From Raphanus sativus (Eukaryota > Streptophyta > Magnoliopsida > Brassicales > Brassicaceae), in assembly GCF_000801105.2 (NCBI RefSeq), contig NC_079517.1, positions 15,376,001 through 15,440,000 of the forward strand: a stretch of DNA of 64,000 bases, read 5' to 3'. Under the pieces are notes generated by a model, which had not been told where the DNA came from, did no database searches, and saw nothing but the letters and a program-made list of their open reading frames with translations. Numbering within the stretch: the first letter of the stretch is position 1; each line of letters begins with the position of its first letter. Both the position numbers and the translations under genes were made by a program. Below, one piece after another: positions 22,609 to 35,156 of this stretch.

Positions 22609-25600
22609 CTGAAGTGTAACTTAAGGGACGGTGAATGCAACGAAAAAGCCATTTAAATATGAAGACAGTAAATGTGAAAGTTACATAACTAATACAATCA
22701 AATCTTCTGTTATGTAACTAAGCAACCCCACTAACCTTCTATAACTAAGCAAATCTTCTGATGTGCTTCTTGCATCGGGTTTTTAACCCATTGACCCAAC
22801 CCTAGTCCAGTTCATTTTTGTTTTCACTCTTTAAGTTAGAATATAGATACATGATTAGGAGACTTTTCAGAAATAAGAATCAATGTTTTTGTTTAGGTTG
22901 TGAAGATAACGTATCATGTATTCAAACATTTAAACATGGTTGAATTTTTAAAGAGTACAATTACCTTATATCTGAGACAGCGAGGTAAGTATGATATGCA
23001 AATAAGAATCTGAAGGGCTTGCCATCGATGTTTCTAAGGAAATCAATGTTAAGTTGCCATCTATAGAAAGTGAAACCTGGAACTCAAAAAGTAAACACAC
23101 ACAGAATTCAGAATCTATAAAGTTGAAGATTATAAAAGACATGATGATGGTTTTACTTTTACCTGTCAGGCTATTGCTTTAAGTCCTCTTCTGATAGTTT
23201 GAGATGAAGATCAAGGAATGATTATTTAAGAACCCGTTTAAGTAAATAGGAGGTAGTTGTCATACCCATATTTTTCCCCTTGCAAACCCATGTTGATCCA
23301 GTGATCCACAATCTATAAAAAGACATACCCACAAACAACTCAATAACAATGTTCATGCGAAAGGATACAACAATGAGAGAACTAACTTAAAATTACATGA
23401 GGATAGCAAATCTGAATCCCTCCACGCGTTGATTCTTGGGGTGGAAACTAATAAGATCACAATCCAGAAATCTAATGGCGAGAGAGAGTGAGAATCTGAT
23501 TTGGCCATCTTTCAATCTTATATATAGTCAGTCAATCGTTAATAATTCATAAAAGCTGAAAAGGGTCATAACTCTTGATTAATTAACTGATGGGAGTTAA
23601 TGTGGGAGAAACAGCTACGATTTACGGGGAAGGAGTTGAGAAGATGAATGTTAATGGGAGAAATTGACTTGACAAAGAAAACGAAGAGATAGGTTCCAAA
23701 AGAATTTATTGACGTGGAATGACTTTTGTTGTTGTTTGTGATGACATGGAAATTTGATAGGTTGTGAACTTTTCTGCTGAGGTGGATAGGCCAAGAGCTC
23801 TAGTTTAAGAGCTTTTAGTATAGTTTTGATGTTTAACTAATCTGATGTGTCAATAAGGAATTTTAGAGAATATAGATGAATGTATTGCTTTCTTGATGAA
23901 GAGTAAGATATCGATTTGAAAATTTGAGATTAGCATGGGTATAATGGACTCAGAGCTATCGATACAATTGATGAGAAATAGATTTACTTGTAGTAGGTAT
24001 GTAAATTCTACTAATGTATTTTATTCTATTTTCTCTGTATATAACTAATATTTTTATCATATTTTTCAAACTAGTGTGAAGTTATTTGTGATAAATCATG
24101 TCTCATGATTACAAAATGAAAATTTTGATTAAACCGAAAAAAAAACTTTCTTGTGAAGCCGGTGAACAAAGATATCATTGCAGTTCTATGGTAACATTTT
24201 ACTGACATAAGAAGTTGAAATACGATTTAGGTTTGGTTGAATAAAAACAGAATGAATACAACGGTGTAATGAGAGACAAGAATGATCTTCATCAAAGCAA
24301 ATAAAAAGTTTCATAAATGACAAATAAGATAAATAACAAAACAATATCAAAAGGAGACAAGTATAAGAAACCATAAATGACTTGGAATATTGAGCTTCAC
24401 TAGAAGCTTTGAGAAACATTTAAAAGTTCGGCATCATTAATTGATCATTAGTGAATATCCGGTTTATTAGTTGTTAATTTATAATGTAATTTGCAAATAT
24501 ACTAAACATAGAGATATGAATTCTAAAATGTATATAAATAATAAATGAATATCCAAAGACTTACTATAAGCACTGTAGTTAATAATTTTTAATCATTGTT
24601 TATATTGAAAACTTAACAATGACTGTGATGACATGCACTATAAATATCGAAAACCTCTAAATTGTACTAGCTTCGAACAACATTGAATCGTGATGATTTT
24701 CTAAACCAAAATACTTTCTTGTTTAACTTACATATTATTACATAAATGAACATATAAACTATGTCTAGTTATGTTGATTGCATATAGATATTCTAATACT
24801 ATTAAAAATTTACATAAAACATTAACAACATAAATATAGTTTATTTTCCTTTTATAAAACCTTAAAAGACCGATTGCCATGCTATCATGTTTTATTTTTG
24901 ATAGACATATATTTTTATATTATTTTATATGATTTTTTCATATACCTACAATGATATAGTTTTGTTTGTATATAAAAACGATAGTGTAGACTAATACTAA
25001 TTGTAATTAGTGACATCTTTGTCACCATGCGAGCTAATAAATAAAAAACAAACAAGATCAAACTCACACAAAAAAAAGAGGAGAAGATTGATAATCAAAC
25101 CTACCCAAACATTTCTCTCCATTTCAAACAACTACACGAAAAACTAGTGCCGCTCCTTTATAGATTGTTCTACAAAGCAACACCAAATGAATAATGCAAA
25201 ATAGAAACATATCTTCTTTTCTTTTCTTTATTGTTTTGTTTCTCTACTGTTTTTCTTTTCTTTTCTTCTTCGTTAAGGAGAGGGCCAAAAAACATTTCAA
25301 AATTTAAGCTTAATTTTAAAATTTGTTTTATGGGCTTGTTTATTACATTGTTTCAAATAATTATGAAAATATTTTATCTTCCCTCTAAAGAATGATACTG
25401 ACTTCACAAAGAGATTTTTGAAAATCAAATTAAAAGAATGATAAATTCACATCTAGATATTAAAATATAATCCCTCAAAAATCTAGATATTATAAAATAG
25501 AATTTATAGTAAAAAGCTCTAATGATATTCTATTTTCACTATATAATATAATAAAAATGGGTTTAACTTATATATAATGTAAGTTTTTTATGTTCATTAT

Positions 25601-26759
25601 TCTATTTTCTACTCTAAAATAGAAGACTATTGGAAATAGTCTTAACTGTCATAGACTTGAAGACCAAACTCCTGCTAGCCTGGAAGTTGCGTCCTCTTTT
25701 GGAAAATCCGAGTGAAAACGAACTGTATCAAAATAACTAATCAAATTTGAGGTTTAATCTATATAGATTTGTCGATTGAAGGTGATTCATGAATTCATCT
25801 CTCATTTTAGTAGTAATTAGTGATATAGACAGACCCGCAATGTTAATCTCTGATTTATACTACTATATCTACCCGCAATGTTGGTCACGGAGAGTGACAC
25901 GGAGCACATGGAACCAGCTGATTCCAGGAGACGTTTAAAGCAATTCGGCCATGTGGGATACCAGGAGAACACTTGTGTGGTGGGTGGGACAAAGATCTTA
26001 AAATTGTTAACCCACTCTTTTTTACGAATATGATATCATCACCTTGTCATTACTGTAATGATGCTGGCAAAATCAAACCAAGTTTACGTACGCATCACAT
26101 ACGAGGCAGAAGACTCAATAAATTCGGTTTACCTCTGAAATAAAGAGGAACTGTTACCCTAGCAATTAGAAATTGAAAAAAATGTCTGAAAACATATGTA
26201 TGCTTCAGAAAAAGATCATAGAGAATATTTAATCAACTATAGTAATCCCACTTTTTGTGGTAACAAATGTCGAAATATAATGAAAGTGGTTAACTTTTTG
26301 GTTCAGAACCAACCAGAGGACGACAAAAAAAACTGAAGTGTGACACTTTATAGTTTATACTAATATACATCCTCCCCACTCATCAAAAAGAGTCAAGCAG
26401 AATGTACTCTTCTCAATTGTCTTGTCCATCTTACCCCTTTGGCTTTGCCATGTTTCAATCATTTTCCAATCAGGAAGAAGAGACCCTCGGTGAATATTGG
26501 ACATAATTACTGATTTGGATTAGGCGATAAACAATAGGATAACCTTTGTGATTAAAAAAAAATGGCAGCTCTGTAATTTAAAACATATGGTAAAATAAAA
26601 ATTCTGTACAATTAAGTTCTTCAACAAATCTGTATATCCAATAGTTTTTTTTTAATGTTTTTATTTCATGCATACACGACGAAAAATCGAATAGGATACA
26701 TAGTGGAAGTTTTCATTTACCAGCTGAGACTATAAATCAACCCCATATGTAACAGCGTA
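22609..26759. other. AT-rich DNA without a recognised gene
   Basis: The part up to about 23816 belongs to the probable Helitron and may hold further degraded exons (about 22970-23220) that could not be framed. Beyond it no coding or element signature was found. A short phrase ACCCGCAATGTT repeats near 25835 and 25870. Confidence 0.45.
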
Positions 26760-27833
26760 TCAAGGAAGATGATGATGATCATCAACGTGAATGTAATCAT
26801 AAGGAGCCCAAAGAGAATCGAGTGGACAAGGCTGTCTCGAATCTAACTGGAACCACGGTTTACCACTCCCAGACCAATGCAACAAGCTAACCGGACCGGG
26901 ATGAAGATCTCTACAGCTCCCCTTCACTTATCTCCCCCGAGACCATGCCGGTTCCACCGATGCTCAATCGGCGCAACATCCCCCGCGAAAACCAGCAACA
27001 ACGGAGGCAAAGACCCCAGCTCGTATATCCTCTCCCTCTTCTGAACCTCCATCCACTTCTCTATCGCCTCAGTGTACCCCACGCGTCTTCATCTCTCAAG
27101 ATCCATCACCATCACTCCCGTGTTGAAGTAGCATGGCCTTCTCCCTCGGAACGCCGAAAACTGCTCGGAAGACCACAACGTCGGGGTGAAGTACTTGGTG
27201 AAGTTCGCGTGGCAGTACTCGGGAGCTCCGATCGTTCTCGATCCCAGCCTCGTCCTCCACAGCTCGGCGATGTCGTCGACGACGATCAGATCGGAATCGA
27301 GGTAGATCACGCGCCTCACGCACGGCTCCAACAGATCGCTAGGTAGTTTCTAGCGTAGTTCAGCGGCTGCTCGAGCGCTTGTCTCACGGAGGCAGAGATG
27401 ATCGTCCGTACGATTTCTGGATCGAAGTGGTGAACCTTGAATTTCAACTCGGTGAAGGTGAAGCGCACCAGGGGTTCTAGGTCGGTCTCGGAGACCAGGA
27501 AATGGAAGAAGACGCTCTCGGGACACGACGAGTGCTGGAGGATCGAATTGACGCGGCTCGATCGAAATCGAGAGTGATCGCGACATGGATCAAAGAAGGG
27601 TTGCAGACGCCGGAATCGACGTCGGTGATGGCGCAATCGGCGGCATTGCGGAACTGAGGGGCTCTCCTGAAGGAGAATCTATGCGGCGGTGGCGAGGATG
27701 GGAATCAGAGGTGAGCGTGGAGATGGGAGGATCTTATGGCTTCGGCTGGTGGAAAGGATTGGAGAGAAGGGGACAGGACGATGATGGTTAATATAACAGA
27801 TAATAAACCGGAGAACCGCGTGATCCAGAGCAT
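26760..27833 (-). pseudogene. Galacturonosyltransferase-like protein pseudogene (GATL7-like, GT8 family)
   Basis: A minus-strand copy of an intronless GT8 glycosyltransferase of the GATL group, which build pectin or xylan in the Golgi. It starts MLWITRFSGLL (27833) with a signal-anchor-like N-terminus. It still shows VAITLDF, the sugar-nucleotide-binding DSDLIVVDD (about 27290), [25 protein letters not shown], and the C-terminal HWSGSGKPW. It is broken by an in-frame TGA at about codon 42, a small deletion after VAITLDF, a 1-bp loss near 27339 just before the DSD motif, a TGA in place of the Trp after MDLER (about 27087), and a further frameshift near 26910. Map position between PRP3 and the DUF1645 gene fits Arabidopsis GATL7 (At3g62660, recalled). 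It is non-functional as it stands. A copia element is inserted 60 bp upstream of its start codon. Confidence 0.9.
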
Positions 27834-27893
27834 CTCGCGGCGGCGATGGAGGAGGTTAGGGTTCCTTTTGATGTCCGCCGAAGTTTTTCAAAA

Positions 27894-28218
27894 TGTAAGA
27901 AAATGAAGAACTGAGTAAAGAACAAGAGAGAGAGATGAGAGAAAAGAGTAAAGAAGGAGAAACTATTTCCTTAGATCTGAAAAGAATTATTACAATAGGT
28001 TATCAAGAAGAAAATAGAAACTGAATAGACTTTTCCTAAAAGCCAAACATTCCTTGGCTTACTCAGAAAGCTACAATAAAATATCTAGCTGTTTTTACTG
28101 TAGATCCGCGAGTACTGTTCATTGTGGGCTTAATCTCTTTTGGCAAGCCTTGATATCTTTAACCTTGGGCTGACCTTGCTGGATAAAATTTTTTTCTCTT
28201 TATTTGTTTATGTCAATA
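27894..28218 (-). repeat. 3' LTR of the degenerate copia element
   Basis: 325 bp, the same length as the LTR at 32968-33292. On the minus strand both LTRs begin TATTGACATAAAC and end CTTACA, so the 5' terminal dinucleotide is TA and not the usual TG. The target duplication and the purine tract position confirm this boundary. Confidence 0.9.
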
Positions 28219-28230
28219 CTTCCCCTCAAA
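28219..28230 (-). promoter_or_regulatory. Polypurine tract of the degenerate copia element
   Basis: The minus strand reads TTTGAGGGGAAG immediately before the 3' LTR. Confidence 0.75.
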
Positions 28231-28360
28231 CTTTACCATAAGGTATGATGAAGCTTGGAACCCATGAAGACATCCCTCATTAAAACCTTTTGTGTGAAAA
28301 ACCCAATGGGACAAAAACACACAAAAGGAAAAAGAGTAGATACTTCATGACTTAAGGGGA

Positions 28361-31300
28361 TCATGATCTAGTCAGGTCTATGAGTCCCAATCTCGGATGA
28401 ATGAACTCACATACCTTAGTGCTTGTTCCTTTGGTGAAAATATCAGCTAGCTGGTCTTCACTTTTAGTGTAGTAAGGTAAACTAATCTTCTGCTCCACAA
28501 TTTGTTTCACTTTGTGACAATCCACTTCAATATGCTTTGTCCTTTCATGAAGCACTGAGTTTGAAGCTATATGAATGGCCGCCTGGTTATCACAGTGTAT
28601 GGTTATTGGTGTTGGTGTCTCTATGCCCAAGTCTCTTAGCAAGTTTCTAATCCAAATGAGCTCACTAGTCAGCTTTCTCATTGCTCTATATTCTGTCTCA
28701 GCACTTGAACATGATACCACCTTTTGCTTCTTGCTTTTCCAAGTAACTAGATTGCCTCCAATGAAGGTGCAATAGCCTGTAGTAGACCTCCTGTCTACTC
28801 TATCACCAGCCCAATCTGCATCACAATATCCTACAATCTCTGTACTTTTGTTGCAACCCATCCAAACACCTTGACCCAGAGCCTCCCTTAAGTATCTCAT
28901 GATCCTTTCCACCATATTCCAATGATGAACCTTAGGTGCTTGCATATGCTGGCTGACTTGGTTCACAGCAAAATAAATGTCTGGTCTTGTAATGGTGAGA
29001 TAGATCAGCTTCCCAACCATCCTCCTATAGAGCTTGAAGTCTTCAAATGGTTTATCTTCAAACTCCCCCTCACGCAAGACTTTGTAGCCTTCTTCAAGTG
29101 GTATTTTAGCTACTCTTGCTCCAAGATTTCCTGCCTCATTTAAAAGATCAAGTGTGTACTTTTTTGAGATAAGAAAAGCCCCTCTTTAAAGCGGCATATT
29201 TCTATCCCTAGAAAGTACTTTAACTCACCCAAATCTTTAATATCAAAGATGGACTTAAGAAACGCTTTAGTATAGATGATACCTTCCTTGTCACTTCCTG
29301 TGATGATGATATCATCCACATAGATCAGAATTACCACAATTCCTTGCTTGCTTGTGAGGGTGAAGAGTGTATGATCAGCTTCTGATTTTACAAACCCTCT
29401 TCCATTGAGAGTTGTACTCAGTTTGTGATATCAAGCTCTTGGTGACAGTTTTAATCCATAGATTGCTTTCTTCAACCTTAGGACATTCCCTGGCTTGACC
29501 ATGTCTTCCATACCCGGAGGTGGCCTCATGTAAACCTCATCTTCTAGCTCTCCTTGAAGAAAAGTATTCTTAACATCCATCTGCCATAAATCTCATTCCA
29601 GGTTCACTGCCAAGGAGAGTACAATCCTTATGGTGTGAAGTTTAGCTACTGGTGCAAAGGTATCCAAATAGTCTTCTCCATAGACTTGAGTGTATCCTCT
29701 TGCAACTAGCCTCGTCTTCCTCCTTTCTGGTTTTCCATTGGCAAGATACTTGATTGTGAAGAGCAGACGGCTTGTAACAGCTTTCTTCCCTTTGGGAAGC
29801 TCAGTTTCATAAAAAGTATCATTCTTGATCATGACACCAACTTCATCCCCAACTGACTCTCTCCACTCTTCATGCTCCATGGCTTCTTCATAAGTCTTTG
29901 GAACATACTCTTGATCCAGATTACAGATGAAGACTACATGTTCTTGAGGATAACTTGCAAAAGAACATGTTGCTTGGATGGGGTGAGCCACTACATTGTT
30001 GTTGAAGTACACTATGGTGTCGACCCACATGGATGGTTTCTTCACTCTTGTACTCCTTCTTAATGATTGAATCTGTTGCTCTTCTACCACTGCTTTTTCC
30101 TATCTTTGATCTCCATTAAGCTGATTTTCACTAGATTGATCAGATTTATCTCCATCTTGATCATGTATGCTTACTGAATCATCTCCTTCTTGTGGCTGTG
30201 ATTCAGGTTCATTGCCCCCCTCATGATCAGGATGGACTGTTCCCACAACTGGTACTGCTTCATCATTGTTTCCACCAGCTGGTGGTGTGGGAGAAGTCCT
30301 TGGAACCTCGCTGCTCTGAGGCTGGCTGATGCCTAGACTCTCAAGAATGATTCTCAAGTTGTTTGCCCTATATGAAGGTCCTTGTGAGAGATCTTGAAGG
30401 TTTTCCCAACTCTTCTCCTCATAATACTTGTTAGATTCCACAAACTTAACGTCCCTTGAGATCATAACTCTTCTTGAATCATGAATGTAGCACTTGTAAC
30501 CTTTCTGCGTGTGGGAGTATCCAATAAACATGCCCTTGACACTATTGGCTTCTAGCTTGTTTCTCATTTCTCATGGTGTCAAGACATAACAAACACACCC
30601 AAACACACGCAAGTGATCAATTGGAGGTTTAATTTTGTTTAATACCTGAAATGGAGAGATATCTTGGAGAACTTTGGTGGGGATTCTGTTGATTAGATAG
30701 CATGCTGATACCACAACATCTCCCCAAAATCTTTTTGGAACATTTTTGTGGAACATTTTTGTGGAACATCATGCTTCTTGCAACCTCCATAAGATGACGA
30801 TTCTTCCTTTCAGCAACTCCATTTTGTTGAGGTGTGTATGGGCAGCTTGTTTGATGGATTATCCCAGGTTTTGCTAAGTGGTATTTGAAGGGATTACTTG
30901 TATATCCCCCCCCCCATTATCGGACCTGAAAATTTTGATCTTGGAATTGAAATGGTTAGATATATAGTTTTGGAAGTTAATAAAAGCTTCTAAAACTCTA
31001 TCTTTAGTTTGAATCAGGGTGAGCCAAGTGTATTTTGATTTTTCATCTATGAAAGTAACAAAATACTTTTGGTTCTCCCTAGACACACAAGGTGCTGTCC
31101 AAACATCAGAGTGCACAAGATCAAAACAATTCTCATAAATAGTCATCGATTTAGGAAAAACAGATTTATGATGTTTACCAAGAATACAAGCCTCACAACT
31201 TTCATTCTTAAAAGATAGATTAGGTAACATCAGGCCTAAGGCACGAGAATGAGGGTGACCTAATCTAGCATGCCATAACACATCACTAGCTAAAACAAAA

Positions 31301-32732
31301 GCAGAATTAAAAGCACAAGATAAATCTGAAACTTTGGTGTCTTCAAGCAAATACAGCTCTCCCTTGCTCACACATTTTCCCAGCATCTTACTGGTCTTAA
31401 TATCCTGAAAACAAACATCATTACGACTAAAAATAACATTGCAATTTAGATCATTAGTTGCTCTTTTAACAGATAAAAGGTTGGAAGTAAATGTAGGCAT
31501 ATAAAAAGCTTGAGATTCTTAATCAAACAGTTTCAGATTTCCTACTCCTTCAATTGGAATTCTATCACCATTTGCAATCGCAACACTGCCTAGAGCTGGT
31601 TTAATATCACTAATCAGGCTAGCATCCCTAATCATATGATGAGAAGCTCCTGAATCAATGATCAAAGGTCTAGCAGTGTGAGAAGCATAGTGCATAAAAT
31701 TTAAAGCATTAACACTAGGGTTACCAGAATTTGCATTGAGAGCCTTGATAAGGGCCTCAATGTCTGACTTGCGGATGAATGTATCATCAGGAGACGGCTG
31801 GGACATTGTGTGAGAGGTGGATCCACCAGTGTGGGTTGTCGAGATCATAGCTCTTCCATCTTCTCCCATGCGCATGGAGCTTGGTGCTGAGTACTCATGA
31901 ACTTTTGCTTCATGTGCTCTGGCCTGGTTGTACTTGTTGGTTGAAGCTGGCCTGAGGTGAGGGTGGAGGATCCAGCAGTTGGTTTTGGAGTGTCCTAACT
32001 TCTTACAATGTTCACAAGTCACTTGCTTGTCTCCTCCTCCACTTGGTTTGAAATGAGCTTTGTTAGCTGCTGCACCTTCAACCTTCTCAATTTTGTTTGC
32101 CATAGACAGCTCCCCTTTTCCACCAAAGAGACCATCTGAGTCTATCTCCTTTTGAAGTTGAGCACACACATCATCATAGCTTGGGAGCTCCTTCTCTCTC
32201 AATATGTGTCTGACCACATCAGTGAAGCCTGGGCTGAGTGTGAGAAGCAACCCAAAGATCTTATCTTGCTCACACCTAGCTTCAAGTGTCTCAGGGTCAT
32301 TGGTGCTTGGCCTTAGCATCTCAAGCTCAGACCACAACTGACTATATTTTCCAAGGTGCTTGGTAAAATCCCCTTCTTCTTGTTGCAAGTTGTTGACGGC
32401 TCTCTTCACTTCATATATTCTGGTGAGATTTGAAGTGTTGCCATACACCCTTTGCAAAGTATCCCACAACTGTTTTGGGGTTGCACAGTGTGAGTAAGTG
32501 TCCATAAGAGGACCATCAAGAGAGCTATGCAAGATAGACAGCACCATGAGATCATCCTGACCCCATTTGCCTTCATCTACCACTACAATCTCCTTGCCAT
32601 TTTCTCCTTGGGTGATTTGCTTTGGAGCTGAACTTGAAGTAACATGCTCCCAAAGACATCTTCCTCCAAGAGCTGCTCTGGTCATTCTTGACCAAGTAAT
32701 ATAGTTTCATGGTCCTTTGAGTGTACATGAGA
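28361..32732 (-). pseudogene. copia gag-pol polyprotein, degenerate
   Basis: Recognisable in order on the minus strand: gag (about 32732-31800) with CCHC knuckle CEHCKKLGHSKTNC; protease DSGASHHM (about 31640); pre-integrase (SFKNESCEACILGKHHK); integrase; RT with IYVDDIII (about 29310); and RNase H (DADWAGDRVDRRST, about 28790) ending at 28361. It is broken by in-frame stops near 32710, at 31519, 30571, 30100, 29593 and near 29432, by a frameshift at the run of Gs in the integrase DNGG motif (about 30905-30915), and by a 1-bp loss near 29165. A 15-bp tandem duplication interrupts integrase near 30750. It cannot make an intact protein. Confidence 0.92.
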
Positions 32733-32955
32733 TGTGAACTGCTCTATAGTGCTCTATCTTCTTGTTAACCACCAACAGAAAAATGAATTAAAATTTAAGA
32801 ACACTCAAGCTCAAAAACACTCAAGAACACATATTTATTATTCATTGGATTTAAAAGAAATCTGAAGAAAAATTTTGAAAAATAAACTAGAGAATCAATA
32901 GAGAAATAGTAACAGAGTGTTGTTTGCGGAAGAGAAAGGTAATCAGGAGGTTACA

Positions 32956-32967
32956 GCTTTGATACCA
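32956..32967 (-). promoter_or_regulatory. Primer-binding site (initiator Met tRNA type)
   Basis: The minus strand reads TGGTATCAAAGC directly after the 5' LTR; one base differs from the usual TGGTATCAGAGC. Confidence 0.9.
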
Positions 32968-33292
32968 TGTAAGAAAATGAAGAACTGAGTAAAGAACAAG
33001 AGAGAGAGATGAGAGAAAAGAGTAAAGAAAGAGAAATTATTTCCTTAGATCTGAAAAGTATCATTACAATAGGTTATCAAGAAGAAAATAGAAACTGAAT
33101 AGACTTATCCTAAAAGTCAAACATTCTTTGGCTTACTAAGAAAGCTACAATAAAATATCTAGATGTTTTTACTGTAGCTCCGCGAATACTGTTCATTATG
33201 GACTTAATCTCTTTTGGCAAGTCGTAATATTTTTAACCTTGGACTGACTTTGCTGGATAAAAGTTTTTTCTCTTTATTTGTTTATGTCAATA
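32968..33292 (-). repeat. 5' LTR of the degenerate copia element
   Basis: Partner of the LTR at 27894-28218. About 12 of the roughly 20 differences are A or T here where the other LTR has G or C in a transition, the pattern expected from deamination of methylated cytosine. Confidence 0.9.
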
Positions 33293-33297
33293 CAAAA

Positions 33298-35156
33298 TTC
33301 ACCGGAAAGAGAGAGAAGAGTGAATGATGCATTTGAGAGTATACAAATCTAAAACTGGAAGCAAGAATCAAAAAGGGAAAGTATGGCGTGGGATCGAAGT
33401 GGCCTGAGAGAGGATAAGATGAATAATTTTTGAAATCGGAAAAAGGAGAAAGGCGCGGGTTAAGGAGGGCGGTGCTAAGCTGCGCCACCGTCTGCTCTTT
33501 TACGGCCTCTCCCTTTCTCTTCTTTTGGCACTCTCGCTCAGTCGCTCTCTCTACAGATGGAATAAGCAGCGAAATCGAGAAAGAGGCTGCCTAATGACTT
33601 TTTCCTACCATTTCTCGTTCGCCAACAGGTCCAACAAATAGGTTGTAATTTAACTTTCTTGTATCGTATAAAATGAAGGCTTATCGTGGACATTTTTATA
33701 TTTTGTCTACTGGCTTAAACAGAAATTATGGTTGAATGAACCTGTAACGTTTTACTGAAATTTGACGTTTTCATGGAAGAATGATGTTTTGTATTTTTGC
33801 ATACAAATACATTGAATTTAGCTAGAGGTATTCAATTCTTATACCCCCTAAATGGAGCAAACTAATAGTTTTGGCATTAGACTACATGTGAATCCTACGA
33901 TGGCTAATTTACTAAGACACTGAATCCTACGGGTGATGTGAAAATTTAGTATACTCATTGCTTGCCACATAAGTAATTAACCTAGTTTTTTTTTGCCACA
34001 TAAGTAAAATTTACTATGCTCATTTTTAAATACTAATTAATTATGCATTACATCGATGACAAAATTTATATAGATGATTATACAGCCAACAATTCTACCT
34101 TATCACATGAAAATATACGTTTTACTGCGCCACAAAAAAATTCTTCTAACATTTTTCTGCATAATCTGTATAATTTGCGTGTTCTAGAATCTGAATCTCA
34201 GACTTCCTGGTATAAAATCCTTAATGAATCCTAAATCAAAACCGCTCAACTAAAGGGACATCCACTAAACAAACAATTTAGTATGCTCATTAACCTAGTT
34301 AAGTGTTTAGGATTTAGCCAAATTATACATTTTATTAACTTCGAACAGAAAATAGAGGTACATGTACGTATGTAATTTAACTGTAACATCAAACCTTAGT
34401 TTATGTACTTTCGTACTTAATCACACAAACTTTTTATCATGCAACTTTAGGTTAAACTGTACGAAATAAACTGTTATTCTTTTGTTATGTTACTCTACAA
34501 AATTAGTCTTTCGTTCTCCAAGACTGCTACAGTTTTCCAAACCCTTTAGGCCCATTGGAGGCTATTTGATACCCGGGAAAATAATGATTAAGACGCTATA
34601 TCAAACCTGTAGGCCCATTGCAGGCTTGAATATCAAGACTCACCAACTTGTTAAGATTAGACTAAACATGGTGGAGGTCCATTTTCAAGGACCATTTTGA
34701 CGAGTCCAATATTTCTATATGAATACTTATTACGTGCCTGCTTTCGTTCAGAAATACAATCAAGAATAACGCTTTCCTTCAGCAAAAGTGGTCAACTGAA
34801 CTTCCACGGAGTAGTCAACTAATTATAGGAATCAATTGAATACGTATAAAGATTTACACCCAGGCATGCATGGTACAACACCGAATCTTTATACTACTAC
34901 TCAGAAGCATAGATTCAACAAACTTGAAAAATAAATGTAAAAAAAAACACCCATTAAATAGACAGTACTGTTCGGCCCACAATCAACCATCTACTAGTTA
35001 TTTCTTTCTAAAACTCCAATTTTGTGATCTTGATACATATCAAAAGCAACTGTGCTATCAGCAATCTCGAGAAGTATATCAAACAAGTCGAGAATTTTGA
35101 TTCTCTTTTATTATAAGGAAAACGGATATATATTTGTTTCCGTTCTTTAATTTTAA
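33298..35156. other. Displaced GATL7-like upstream region and intergenic DNA
   Basis: Bases 33298 to about 33560 are the former leader/promoter of the GATL7-like gene, pushed away by the copia insertion; they are purine-rich near 33300 and GC-richer to 33560. The rest is AT-rich, with a phrase TAGGCCCATTG repeated near 34548 and 34610. No gene was recognised. Confidence 0.55.

Larger units (their letters stand above)
20164..23816 (-). mobile_element. Probable Helitron carrying gene fragments
   Basis: On the minus strand the low-coordinate end reads CCGCCTTTTAGGGCGG (a hairpin), GTCCTAAT, then CTAG followed by T, which is the 3' end structure of Helitrons. The 5' end is placed at about 23816, where the minus strand reads CTATACTAAAAGCTCTTAAA, close to the TCTATACTA start of crucifer Helitrons but with one terminal mismatch. 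The interior includes a nested hAT-type MITE and several exons of a host-like gene. The 3' end is well supported; the 5' end is provisional. Confidence 0.45.
27889..33297 (-). mobile_element. Degenerate Ty1/copia retrotransposon inserted in the GATL7-like leader
   Basis: The element spans 27894-33292 (about 5.4 kb) on the minus strand and is flanked by the 5-bp duplication CAAAA (27889-27893, 33293-33297). LTRs are 325 bp each and differ at about 20 positions (about 6%), so it is clearly older than the element at 7785-12489. It has a Met-tRNA primer-binding site and a purine tract. Removing the element rejoins the GATL7-like leader sequence across the CAAAA. Confidence 0.93.

Noticed and set aside
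27096..27636. Overlapping frames in the 27.0-27.8 kb region in both strands
   Set aside because: They are alternative-frame readings of the frameshifted GATL7-like pseudogene.
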